NCBI GenBank assembly: GCA_024650095.1
Contig: JANKMV010000065.1
Location: forward strand, 1 to 9,077
DNA: 9,077 nucleotides
Reading direction: 5' to 3'
Origin: Bacillota bacterium
GTDB lineage: Bacteria; Bacillota; Dethiobacteria; Dethiobacterales; Dethiobacteraceae
Both the position numbers and the translations under genes were made by a program. Positions 1 through 5,793 of the stretch are shown piece after piece. Under the pieces are notes generated by a model. It searched no databases, had not been told where the DNA came from, and saw only the letters and a list, made by a program, of their open reading frames with translations. Each line of letters opens with the position of its first letter. The stretch's first letter is position 1.

Positions 1-759
1 GTCCGCTTTAATCCAATTGATTAATTCACCAATACCCTCAATGCGTACCACAACACGGTCATTTACGTTCATCGGTCCGATTCCACCTGGCGTACCTGTG
101 ATGATAACATCACCGGGTTCAAGCGTCATCACTCGAGAAGCAAATGCTACAAGATACGACGGGTCAAACACAAGTTGGTTGGTATTGGAATGCTGGCGTA
201 GTTGCCCATTTAATTCAAGCACAATGTTGAGGTTGCTTGTATCTAATTCCGTTTCCATCCATGGGCCTAGTGGGCAGAATGTATCAAAGGCCTTTGCCCG
301 TGACCACTGGCCATCAATGGCTTGCAGAGAACGAGCTGTCACGTCATTGCTGCAGGTGTAGGCAAAAATGTACTTGTGGGCGTCCGCTGCCACCACATTT
401 TTTGTACGTTTCCCGATGACAATGGCTAGTTCTGCTTCATAATCGAGTTGCCCAATCCACGCAGGATAGATAATGGGCATTTCTGTGCCAATCACAGATG
501 AAGGTGGTTTGAGAAAAAGGATGGGTTCTTGGGGAAGCTCCATCTTCATTTCCGCTGCGTGATCGCGGTAATTGAGACCAATAGCCACAACTTTTGTCGG
601 CTGACAAGGTGCTAGTAAGGTAATATCGTCGAGGGGGAGAGATTCACCCGTCTCCTGCCAATTCCCGGCAAAGACATCACCCTCCACCGCTAACAAACAG
701 CCATTTTGCAAATATCCCTGATAGTCCGTACCGTTATGAGTGAAGCGAGCCCATTTCAT
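1..759 (-). CDS. Fumarylacetoacetate hydrolase (FAH) family protein, C-terminus cut by window edge
   Basis: Reading the minus strand from an ATG at 759 gives 253 codons with no stop, so the gene leaves the window at base 1, probably only a few residues before its natural end. The start is supported by AGGAGG at 766-771 with a 6-nt spacer. The protein has the FAH-fold signature: VVAIGLNYRDHAAE at about 57-70, EPILFLKPPSSVIG at about 78-91, DYEAEL at 106-111, SNDVTAR at 137-143 and ITGTPGGIG at 220-228. E108, E110 and D139 are the expected divalent-metal ligands; their spacing matches the FAHD1/YcgM type. The family hydrolyses or decarboxylates C-C bonds of 2-oxo acids (acylpyruvates, oxaloacetate) or isomerises hydroxy-muconate-type diacids. 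The substrate cannot be read from sequence, and no aromatic-degradation genes lie nearby. It is cytosolic, with no signal peptide. It is divergent from the plus-strand gene at 859. Confidence 0.9.
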   Translation of the reverse strand, partial: MKWARFTHNGTDYQGYLQNGCLLAVEGDVFAGNWQETGESLPLDDITLLAPCQPTKVVAIGLNYRDHAAEMKMELPQEPILFLKPPSSVIGTEMPIIYPAWIGQLDYEAELAIVIGKRTKNVVAADAHKYIFAYTCSNDVTARSLQAIDGQWSRAKAFDTFCPLGPWMETELDTSNLNIVLELNGQLRQHSNTNQLVFDPSYLVAFASRVMTLEPGDVIITGTPGGIGPMNVNDRVVVRIEGIGELINWIKAD

Positions 760-784
760 CTGTCTCCTCCTATACTATATCCCT

Positions 785-814
785 ATTTTACACTCGGATC
801 ATCTTTGTTAGCAA
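785..814 (-). promoter_or_regulatory. Possible promoter of the FAH-family gene
   Basis: On the minus strand, TTGCTA (809-814) lies 18 nt before TAAAAT (785-790). A start near 778 would leave a very short leader carrying the AGGAGG site. The match is moderate; the 99-bp divergent gap holds no better candidate for this gene. No clear sigma-A promoter was found for the plus-strand gene at 859. Confidence 0.35.
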
Positions 815-858
815 AGGCACGTTTTACGTAGATCTTTCATTTAAGGGGAGGTGAAGTC

Positions 859-1287
859 ATGTTGCGCAGTGTGGTAAACAAAATGAAAAATGCGGCTCTA
901 TTTCTTAGCCATCCTATTTTGCAGTATATTCCCATCTCTATTTATACTTTACGGCAAAATGATCATTGGACCAATCCCTTTAATCAAGCCAGTCCACAAG
1001 TAATGCTTTTTCAGGATACGGCAGCCTTCCAAAGTGCCTTACAGCGGTTTCAAGTACAAATAACGACCCCCCTACGTCAAGGAGACCTATACGTGATTTG
1101 TCTAAATTTTAAAGCTGGGTTAGTGCTTTTTCGTTATTTAACATGCAAAATGATCGGCACGCCCCAAGTAGGTAGCATCCATGTTTTTTCCCTGACGAAA
1201 AAATACTTCCCGCATCGTAGCGTACATTTTGCGCTCTATACAGATGAGGGCAAAAAGCTTCGTAGTCTTAATCAGGAAATCTATTAA
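859..1287 (+). CDS. Hypothetical protein, 142 aa, unknown function
   Basis: This is the only convincing plus-strand gene. The ATG at 859 is preceded by GGGGAGGTG at 845-853 with a 5-nt spacer, a near-ideal ribosome binding site, which is the main reason to accept it as real. The product is basic, with many aromatic residues (Phe, Tyr). It has a moderately hydrophobic segment at about 12-30 and another at about 77-96, neither long or apolar enough to call a membrane helix. There are two cysteines (C81, C96), not in a recognisable motif. I do not recognise a family. Its stop lies only 30 bp from the serA stop, in convergent orientation, with no clear terminator between them. Its 5' side is divergent from the FAH-family gene. 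A conserved lineage-specific protein is likely. Confidence 0.7.
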   Translation: MLRSVVNKMKNAALFLSHPILQYIPISIYTLRQNDHWTNPFNQASPQVMLFQDTAAFQSALQRFQVQITTPLRQGDLYVICLNFKAGLVLFRYLTCKMIGTPQVGSIHVFSLTKKYFPHRSVHFALYTDEGKKLRSLNQEIY

Positions 1288-1317
1288 TAAAAGTTGCCTG
1301 ATACTTCAATTATAAAT

Positions 1318-2892
1318 TTACAATTGGACAAAATGAAGGGAAAGAATGGCGTCTAACGACTGTAATTTTTGCAATACCTCATCACTTACTGCGCTATCAA
1401 CTTGTACTACCATCACAGCTTCTCCGCCCACAGACTGGCGCCCCACTTGCATGCCCGCTATATTAATATTGTTTTCACCGAGCATGACGCCAAAACGCCC
1501 AATAACGCCGGGAACATCGTTATACGTGGTGACTAGCATATTGCGAGAGGGTACGACTTCAATTTTATATTGTCCAATTTGAACAATGCGAATATCATCT
1601 TTGTTAAAGAGGGTGCCTGCCACTGTGCGGATACCCTCCTTTGTTTTTATATTCACTGTAATCAGATTGGTAAAGTTATCTACGGAGCGACTTAACACTT
1701 CACGAACTTTAATTCCCCGTTGCATGGCAATGACCGGTGCGTTAACATTGTTGATGGTTTCTTGGAGAATCACCGATAACAAGCCGATTAAAAAAGAGTT
1801 TGTTAAGAGGGTGGTGGGGAAGTTAGCTATTTCGCCACTATAAAGAATCTCAATGCTTTCAATTTGTTCACTAAAAACCTGGCTATGAAAGGAACCCAAG
1901 GTCTTCATAAGAGGGATAAAGGGACGAACTTCAGCCATGGTTTCAGCAGGAATGACCGAGACGTTGACGGCACTCACTAGTGGCTCTCCCGAGAGGGCAT
2001 TTAGTACTTGTTCTGCCACTTGTACAGCCACATTAATCTGTGCCTCTGCTGTGGAGGCACCTAAATGCGGAGTAACGATAATATTCTTTAGTTCACATAA
2101 GGGGTTACAGGTAGCGGGCTCCTCTTCAAAAACATCAATGGCAGCCCCGGCAATCTTACCCGTCTGCAGTGCCTCACAAAGGGCCGCTTCATCAATCAAG
2201 CCACCGCGAGCACAGTTAATGAGACGGACGCTATCTTTCATCATCGCCAGTTCTTTCGTACTAATCATATGTTTTGTACTCTTGGTTAACGGTGTATGTA
2301 CTGTTATAAAATCAGCCTTGCGGTAAATTTCTTCAAGAGTAGCTAATTTCACACCCAGTTTTTCTGCTCGTTCGTCGGAAATGTAGGGGTCGTAGCCTAC
2401 TATGTCCATACCCATGGCTTGCGCACGTTTAATCACCTCAGTACCGATGCGACCCAGGCCGATTACACCAAGTGTCTTGCCGTACAGTTCAACACCCATG
2501 AAGGCACTACGCTTCCATTCACCCGCCTTCAAGGAAGAGGCAGCAGCAGGGATATTGCGAGCTAACGACGTCATCATGGCCACAGTATGTTCAGCTGCTG
2601 AAATGGTGTTTCCTTCCGGAGCATTGAGTACGATAATACCCTGCTCGGTGGCGGCCTCTACATCAATATTGTCAATACCAACACCCGCACGACCTACCAC
2701 TTTGAGATTTTTCCCTGCTTCTAGTACGGCTCTGGTCACTTTGGTAGAGCTACGCACAACCAATGCATCATATTCGGGAATAGCTTGTACAAGTTCTGCC
2801 GGCGTTAACTGAGTTCGCACATCAACCACGGCCTTTTCTCGTAACTTGTTAATGCCCAATTCAGAAATCTGATCACTGACGAGTACTTTCAT
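1318..2892 (-). CDS. serA: D-3-phosphoglycerate dehydrogenase (long form, ACT domain)
   Basis: Oxidises 3-phospho-D-glycerate to 3-phosphohydroxypyruvate with NAD+, the first committed step of L-serine synthesis, in the cytosol. The 524-aa length is that of the long (type I) enzymes. The D-2-hydroxyacid dehydrogenase core covers about 1-315: GRAGVGIDNID at 67-77, the NAD-binding VIGLGRIG with GxGxxG at 145-150, and D168 in GYDPY. The catalytic set is R229 in NCARGG, E258 in FEEEP and H276 in TPHLGAST. An allosteric substrate-binding (ASB) domain follows at about 320-445, then a C-terminal ACT domain at about 452-524 (start NMLVTTYNDVPGVIG), the usual serine-feedback site. The start is fixed by AGGAGG a few bases upstream. 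No serC or serB is adjacent. It is transcribed apart from the gene at 3166, with a terminator between them. Confidence 0.97.
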   Translation of the reverse strand: MKVLVSDQISELGINKLREKAVVDVRTQLTPAELVQAIPEYDALVVRSSTKVTRAVLEAGKNLKVVGRAGVGIDNIDVEAATEQGIIVLNAPEGNTISAAEHTVAMMTSLARNIPAAASSLKAGEWKRSAFMGVELYGKTLGVIGLGRIGTEVIKRAQAMGMDIVGYDPYISDERAEKLGVKLATLEEIYRKADFITVHTPLTKSTKHMISTKELAMMKDSVRLINCARGGLIDEAALCEALQTGKIAGAAIDVFEEEPATCNPLCELKNIIVTPHLGASTAEAQINVAVQVAEQVLNALSGEPLVSAVNVSVIPAETMAEVRPFIPLMKTLGSFHSQVFSEQIESIEILYSGEIANFPTTLLTNSFLIGLLSVILQETINNVNAPVIAMQRGIKVREVLSRSVDNFTNLITVNIKTKEGIRTVAGTLFNKDDIRIVQIGQYKIEVVPSRNMLVTTYNDVPGVIGRFGVMLGENNINIAGMQVGRQSVGGEAVMVVQVDSAVSDEVLQKLQSLDAILSLHFVQL

Positions 2893-2941
2893 GAACTCTT
2901 ACCTCCTCTTGATAACTCACTTTAAATATGTGTGCCGCCAT
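2873..2941 (-). other. Possible 22-codon upstream ORF overlapping the serA start
   Basis: ATG at 2941 follows an AGGAG with a 4-nt spacer and opens a 22-codon frame ending at TGA 2873-2875, out of frame with serA and overlapping its first 20 bases. The serA ribosome binding site lies inside it. This could couple or attenuate serA translation, or be chance. The peptide begins MAAHIFKVSYQEE and is not recognised; it contains only two serine codons. Confidence 0.2.
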
Positions 2942-3005
2942 AGTACTCCTGCTAATCATTGTAAGACTGCCTCTTGGTACAAAAGTATAAGAAAGGCGTA
3001 CATAG

Positions 3006-3026
3006 CCACTTGCTAGCTGCAAGTGG
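3006..3026 (-). other. Perfect 8-bp hairpin in the serA leader region
   Basis: CCACTTGC (3006-3013) and GCAAGTGG (3019-3026) are perfect inverted repeats around a 5-nt loop. No U-tract follows on either strand, so it is not an intrinsic terminator. It lies 114 bp upstream of the serA start and could be an operator or an RNA element in the leader. Confidence 0.45.
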
Positions 3027-3047
3027 TATTTAAATCATTGCCAGTAT

Positions 3048-3082
3048 AAAAAAACTCCCTGTCCACAGTTAAACTGCAGGGA
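3048..3082 (-). terminator. Intrinsic terminator upstream of serA
   Basis: On the minus strand, TCCCTG-CAGT, loop TTA, ACTG-CAGGGA with a 4-nt one-sided bulge (3062-3065) is followed by a short AG and seven Ts (3048-3054). It faces the same way as the C26-family gene (3166-3858) and serA. It most simply ends transcription of the former, but a promoter candidate sits immediately before it, so it could also be a leader attenuator. Confidence 0.7.
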
Positions 3083-3089
3083 TGTATTT

Positions 3090-3119
3090 ATAATACCATA
3101 ATGTTCCTCTCTGAGGCAA
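3090..3119 (-). promoter_or_regulatory. Candidate extended -10 promoter facing serA
   Basis: Minus strand TTGCCT (3114-3119, 4/6 to consensus), an 18-nt spacer, then TGG-TATTAT (extended -10, hexamer at 3090-3095). A start near 3083 would place the terminator 3048-3082 at the very 5' end of the transcript. It is the best sigma-A-like match in the gap. No convincing promoter was found between 2893 and 3047. Confidence 0.4.
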
Positions 3120-3124
3120 GAGTG

Positions 3125-3165
3125 CTACGCCTGATAACAAACAAGGTTATCAGGCGTAGTTTTTT
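3125..3165 (+). terminator. Strong intrinsic terminator oriented on the plus strand
   Basis: CTACGCCTGATAAC (3125-3138) and GTTATCAGGCGTAG (3146-3159) form a perfect 14-bp stem with a 7-nt loop, followed on the plus strand by TTTTTT (3160-3165). On the minus strand the stem starts six bases after the stop of the upstream gene but is not followed by a U-tract, so by polarity it terminates plus-strand transcription. No plus-strand gene precedes it here. Confidence 0.75.
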
Positions 3166-3858
3166 CTATTTTGCACAGGCTACGGCTGCTTGTAAGGCGA
3201 AAAACAGGCTTGCAGCATGTGCATATTGCCGCCATAACCATTCAGGATGCCACTGTACTCCCAGGGCAAATGGATGCGTTGGGACTTCCACCGCTTCAAT
3301 AATACCGTCGTTGGCTACTGCACACACACTCATTGTTGGGCCAGGGTTCCGTATCGCTTGATGATGAAGACTGTTAACACGAATTATTTCTTGTTTTGTA
3401 ATTTGATGAAGCATAGATGTTTTCTCTACTGTGACATGATGAATAGGATAGGCTCGCGGTGCCTTTTGATCATGCTGTAAATGCTGCACCTCCGTGATGT
3501 CTTGATGTAGCGAACCCCCAGCAGCCACCGCCATTATCTGTGCACCACGACAGATTCCTAAAATGGGCAAATCGTTACGTAATGCATACCGCGCTAAATA
3601 AAGCTCCATACTGTCTCGATCCGGCAGCACATGACCCTGTTGGGGGGTAGCTTCTTCCCCATAATGCTGGGCATCAGGATCACTACCCCCACTTAGTAAT
3701 ATTGCATCCACAGTCTCTGTAAATTGTTTCCAGGTGGACATATTTGCACAAACGGGTAATAGCAGTGGAACCGCCCCCGTATGAGCGACTGCCCGCACAT
3801 ACGCCATGGATAATCTGTTTTCATACCCCACACGGTTGCAAGTAATGCCGATGCGCAC
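3166..3858 (-). CDS. Gamma-glutamyl-gamma-aminobutyrate hydrolase family protein (peptidase C26, PuuD-like)
   Basis: A 230-aa class-I glutamine-amidotransferase-like hydrolase. The nucleophile is C103 in GICRGAQ, and the catalytic His/Glu pair is H204 and E206 in GVQWHPE. The N-terminal MRIGIT and LLSGGSDPDAQHYGEE (about 54-69) are typical of this subfamily, as is the Asn-Ser-x-His-His-Gln stretch at 162-167. Characterised relatives cleave gamma-glutamyl-GABA in putrescine breakdown; the substrate here is not shown, as no other puu genes are adjacent. The ORF starts with GTG at 3858. The nearest purine-rich site, AGGGGGG, is about 14 nt upstream, which is long; a CTG at 3864 would be better spaced, so the start is uncertain by two residues. 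It appears monocistronic, lying between the mazF terminator and the 3048-3082 terminator. Confidence 0.9.
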   Translation of the reverse strand: MRIGITCNRVGYENRLSMAYVRAVAHTGAVPLLLPVCANMSTWKQFTETVDAILLSGGSDPDAQHYGEEATPQQGHVLPDRDSMELYLARYALRNDLPILGICRGAQIMAVAAGGSLHQDITEVQHLQHDQKAPRAYPIHHVTVEKTSMLHQITKQEIIRVNSLHHQAIRNPGPTMSVCAVANDGIIEAVEVPTHPFALGVQWHPEWLWRQYAHAASLFFALQAAVACAK

Positions 3859-3879
3859 TGTCAGCTGGACAACCCCCCT

Positions 3880-3910
3880 AAAAAAGAGAAAAACGTAACC
3901 TAAGTTACGT
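3880..3910 (-). terminator. Intrinsic terminator at the end of the operon after mazF
   Basis: On the minus strand ACGTAAC, a 4-nt loop and GTTACGT (stem 3893-3899/3904-3910) are followed by a T-rich tail TTTTCTC then six Ts (3880-3885). It begins 8 bp beyond the mazF stop and closes the ACT-hom-lysC-alr-mazE-mazF unit. Confidence 0.75.
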
Positions 3911-3918
3911 ATACATGC

Positions 3919-4278
3919 TTAAAAATCTATGAGTCCAAGCGAGATCTTTACAGCCTGATTCACCTTCTGCATCACTCGCTCATCAAGTTCTGTGACTTTA
4001 TCTTGCAATCGTTGTTTATCAATGGTTCGTATCTGCTCAAGTAATATGACTGAATCTTTTTCCAGACCGTACTCTTTGGCTTCCACTTCTACGTGAGTTG
4101 GTAATTTGGCTTTCTCAATTTGTGAAGTAATGGCGGCAATGATGACGGTGGGGCTGTATTTATTACCCACATCATTTTGTATTACCAACACCGGGCGTAC
4201 CCCACCCTGCTCTGACCCGACCACAGGGCTCAAATCAGCAAAAAAGATATACCCCCGTTTTACTTCGACCTTATTCAC
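3919..4278 (-). CDS. mazF: Type II toxin MazF/EndoA, mRNA interferase
   Basis: A 119-aa PemK/MazF toxin very like B. subtilis EndoA (NdoA), a ribosome-independent endoribonuclease that cuts single-stranded RNA at UACAU. The SH3-like barrel is visible as [20 protein letters not shown] (7-26) and [11 protein letters not shown] (28-38). R28 and T51 match the catalytic Arg25/Thr48 of EndoA with a constant offset of three, and [13 protein letters not shown] (79-91) is the family C-terminal block. The toxin therefore looks intact; UACAU specificity is inferred from similarity only. The start is GTG at 4278, overlapping the mazE stop by four bases (GTGA), with GGTGGG just upstream, so translation is coupled to the antitoxin. 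The symbol ndoA is equally apt. Confidence 0.95.
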   Translation of the reverse strand: MNKVEVKRGYIFFADLSPVVGSEQGGVRPVLVIQNDVGNKYSPTVIIAAITSQIEKAKLPTHVEVEAKEYGLEKDSVILLEQIRTIDKQRLQDKVTELDERVMQKVNQAVKISLGLIDF

Positions 4279-4547
4279 TTTTTACCCACCAACAATTCCG
4301 CGATCAAATTAGCCTCGTTTTCCACGTCAAACGCTTCATTGGCTAACCGCAGATTCAGTTTTGCCATCTCTGTGTAACCTCTTTGCATTCTTTCGCGAAT
4401 TTGCTGCTTTTCCCGCTCCGAAAGATAGAGTCTCATTGCTTCACGGATAAAGTCGGAACGTGATCTTTTTTCAGAAGCGACAATACCATCCACTTCTTCT
4501 AGCAGGTTGTGCGGTAAGCTAATCATAATGCGTTTTGTCTCGGCCAA
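4275..4547 (-). CDS. mazE: MazE-type antitoxin (EndoAI-like, ribbon-helix-helix)
   Basis: Antitoxin for the adjacent MazF, related to B. subtilis EndoAI rather than the AbrB-fold E. coli MazE. An N-terminal ribbon-helix-helix spans about 4-45 ([16 protein letters not shown], then [19 protein letters not shown]), which dimerises and may bind DNA. The C-terminal part, with [11 protein letters not shown] and an acidic tail, corresponds to the toxin-blocking segment. I place the start at TTG 4547 (90 aa). It has AGGGGGTG at 4554-4561 with a 6-nt spacer, and gives an N-terminus like EndoAI. A GTG at 4556 would add three residues but lies inside that ribosome binding site. The gene begins 12 nt after the alr stop and ends in a 4-nt overlap with mazF. 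Confidence 0.92.
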   Translation of the reverse strand: MAETKRIMISLPHNLLEEVDGIVASEKRSRSDFIREAMRLYLSEREKQQIRERMQRGYTEMAKLNLRLANEAFDVENEANLIAELLVGKK

Positions 4548-4553
4548 AGTAAG

Positions 4554-4561
4554 CACCCCCT
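4554..4561 (-). promoter_or_regulatory. Ribosome binding site that decides the mazE start
   Basis: AGGGGGTG differs by one base from the ideal AGGAGGTG and lies 6 nt before TTG 4547. It overlaps the last base pairs of the alr stop codon, so reinitiation after alr is likely. It argues against the GTG at 4556, which is part of it. Confidence 0.65.
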
Positions 4562-5705
4562 AGATTTCATCTTCCCCCAAATAAACTCTCGGCACGCGGC
4601 GACTTATTGATGTGACAACTTCGTAGTTAATGGTATTTAGCCAACGGGCGACTTCGTCCACATGCAGCAGGGCATCACCCTGTTTACCAAACAAGACGAC
4701 CTCGTCTCCGACTTGCACGTCTGCAATATCCTGCACACAAATCATGGTTTGATCCATGCATACGCGTCCCGCAATGGGAACACGTTGACCATGCACTAAA
4801 ACCTGGCCGAGATTAGAAAGTTGCCTTCGATACCCATCACCGTAGCCAATATTTAATGTCGCAATACGTGTTGGCTTTGCCGTTACATAGCTACGACCAT
4901 AGGAAACGCCAACACCTGTGGGCACATCTTTTACATGAATAATTTTTGCTTTCAGTGACATGGCTGGGCGCAATTGAACTTGTTTTCGGCCCACTTCGTC
5001 AGAAGGATATAATCCATAAAGACTAATACCAAGTCGAACCAAATCGAGCTGCGCTTCCGGCATGCTGATGGCTGCTGCACTGTTGGCAATATGCTTTAAG
5101 GGAATGGGTATCCCTTGTGCTTCCATGCGCCTAACGAGAGACAAATAATGATCCAACTGTATACGCGCAAATGTCTTATCTTCTTGATCTGCAGAGGCAA
5201 AGTGACTGTATAGTCCTGCAATTTCCAGCCCAGGTAGAGTTGCAACAGCACGAATAAAATTATCGGCTTCTTCAGCTGGGTAGCAACCCACGCGCGTCAT
5301 ACCCGTGTCTACTTTAATATGCACAGCGAGGCTCTGCCCGACTGCAACCGCGGCCTGGGAAAAAGCCTGTGCAACCTCAAGAGTAAAAACAGATGGGGTC
5401 AACTGATATTGCAGAAGATACGGTGCGTATTCCTTAGGCGTGAACCCTAGAATTAGAATGGGTGCTATTAGCCCATTTTCCCGCAACTCAATGGCTTCCT
5501 CAACCATACCAACACATAAAAATGAAACACCGGCGGCAACAGCTGCTCGGGCCACTTTAACAGCCCCGTGACCGTATCCGTCGGCTTTTACAATCGCCAT
5601 CAGCCGGGTTTTTGGTGAAATATGAGAGCGAAATTGTCGCACATTATGAACGATCGCGTCAAGATCGATCTCGGCCCACGTGGGCCGTAGAGGAAACCCG
5701 TGCAA
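4560..5705 (-). CDS. alr: Alanine racemase
   Basis: PLP-dependent interconversion of L- and D-alanine, supplying D-Ala for peptidoglycan. With the start at TTG 5705 the protein has 381 aa, the normal length. It begins just before RPTWAEIDLDAIVHN, the usual N-terminus, and has AGGTGG at 5715-5720 with a 9-nt spacer. The PLP lysine is about residue 40 in AIVKADGYGHG, and the catalytic tyrosine about 269 in GVSYGRSY. Also present are HIKVDTGMTRVG, the HIANSAA stretch and GRVCMDQ in the C-terminal beta domain. The frame is open up to an ATG at 5837 (425 aa), but that start is inside lysC and would add an unrelated N-terminus; an ATG at 5786 has no ribosome binding site. The gene is 88 bp after lysC and 12 bp before mazE, the standard Bacillota alr-mazEF order. 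Confidence 0.96.
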   Translation of the reverse strand: MHGFPLRPTWAEIDLDAIVHNVRQFRSHISPKTRLMAIVKADGYGHGAVKVARAAVAAGVSFLCVGMVEEAIELRENGLIAPILILGFTPKEYAPYLLQYQLTPSVFTLEVAQAFSQAAVAVGQSLAVHIKVDTGMTRVGCYPAEEADNFIRAVATLPGLEIAGLYSHFASADQEDKTFARIQLDHYLSLVRRMEAQGIPIPLKHIANSAAAISMPEAQLDLVRLGISLYGLYPSDEVGRKQVQLRPAMSLKAKIIHVKDVPTGVGVSYGRSYVTAKPTRIATLNIGYGDGYRRQLSNLGQVLVHGQRVPIAGRVCMDQTMICVQDIADVQVGDEVVLFGKQGDALLHVDEVARWLNTINYEVVTSISRRVPRVYLGEDEI

Positions 5706-5714
5706 AATAGAGCA

Positions 5715-5720
5715 CCACCT
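5715..5720 (-). promoter_or_regulatory. Ribosome binding site supporting a TTG start of alr
   Basis: AGGTGG at 5715-5720 lies 9 nt before TTG 5705. The alternatives ATG 5786 and ATG 5837 lack a site. The resulting protein begins like other alanine racemases. Confidence 0.55.
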
Positions 5721-5793
5721 ATCTTTACAGTTACTATTGTATTCCACGGCAGACTTGATTATTCCTGCCGGTAATGATTGGCTCATTATTGCA

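Noticed and set aside
17..419. Plus-strand ORFs opposite the FAH-family gene
   Set aside because: The minus frame carries full FAH motifs and a good ribosome binding site; the plus frames are low-complexity shadows.
1307..1326. Shared terminator between the convergent 142-aa gene and serA
   Set aside because: CAATT-A-TAAATTTA-C-AATTG is an AT-only palindrome with no GC stem, no real loop and no U-tract.
2893..3165. T-box or other known riboswitch upstream of serA
   Set aside because: No AGGGUGGNACCGCG-like T-box motif and no recognised aptamer core. The terminator lies about 155 bp from the gene, not next to it.
3101..3480. Plus-strand ORFs opposite the C26-family gene, and similar ones opposite serA, lysC and hom
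   Set aside because: They are antisense to well-supported genes, lack ribosome binding sites and resemble no family.
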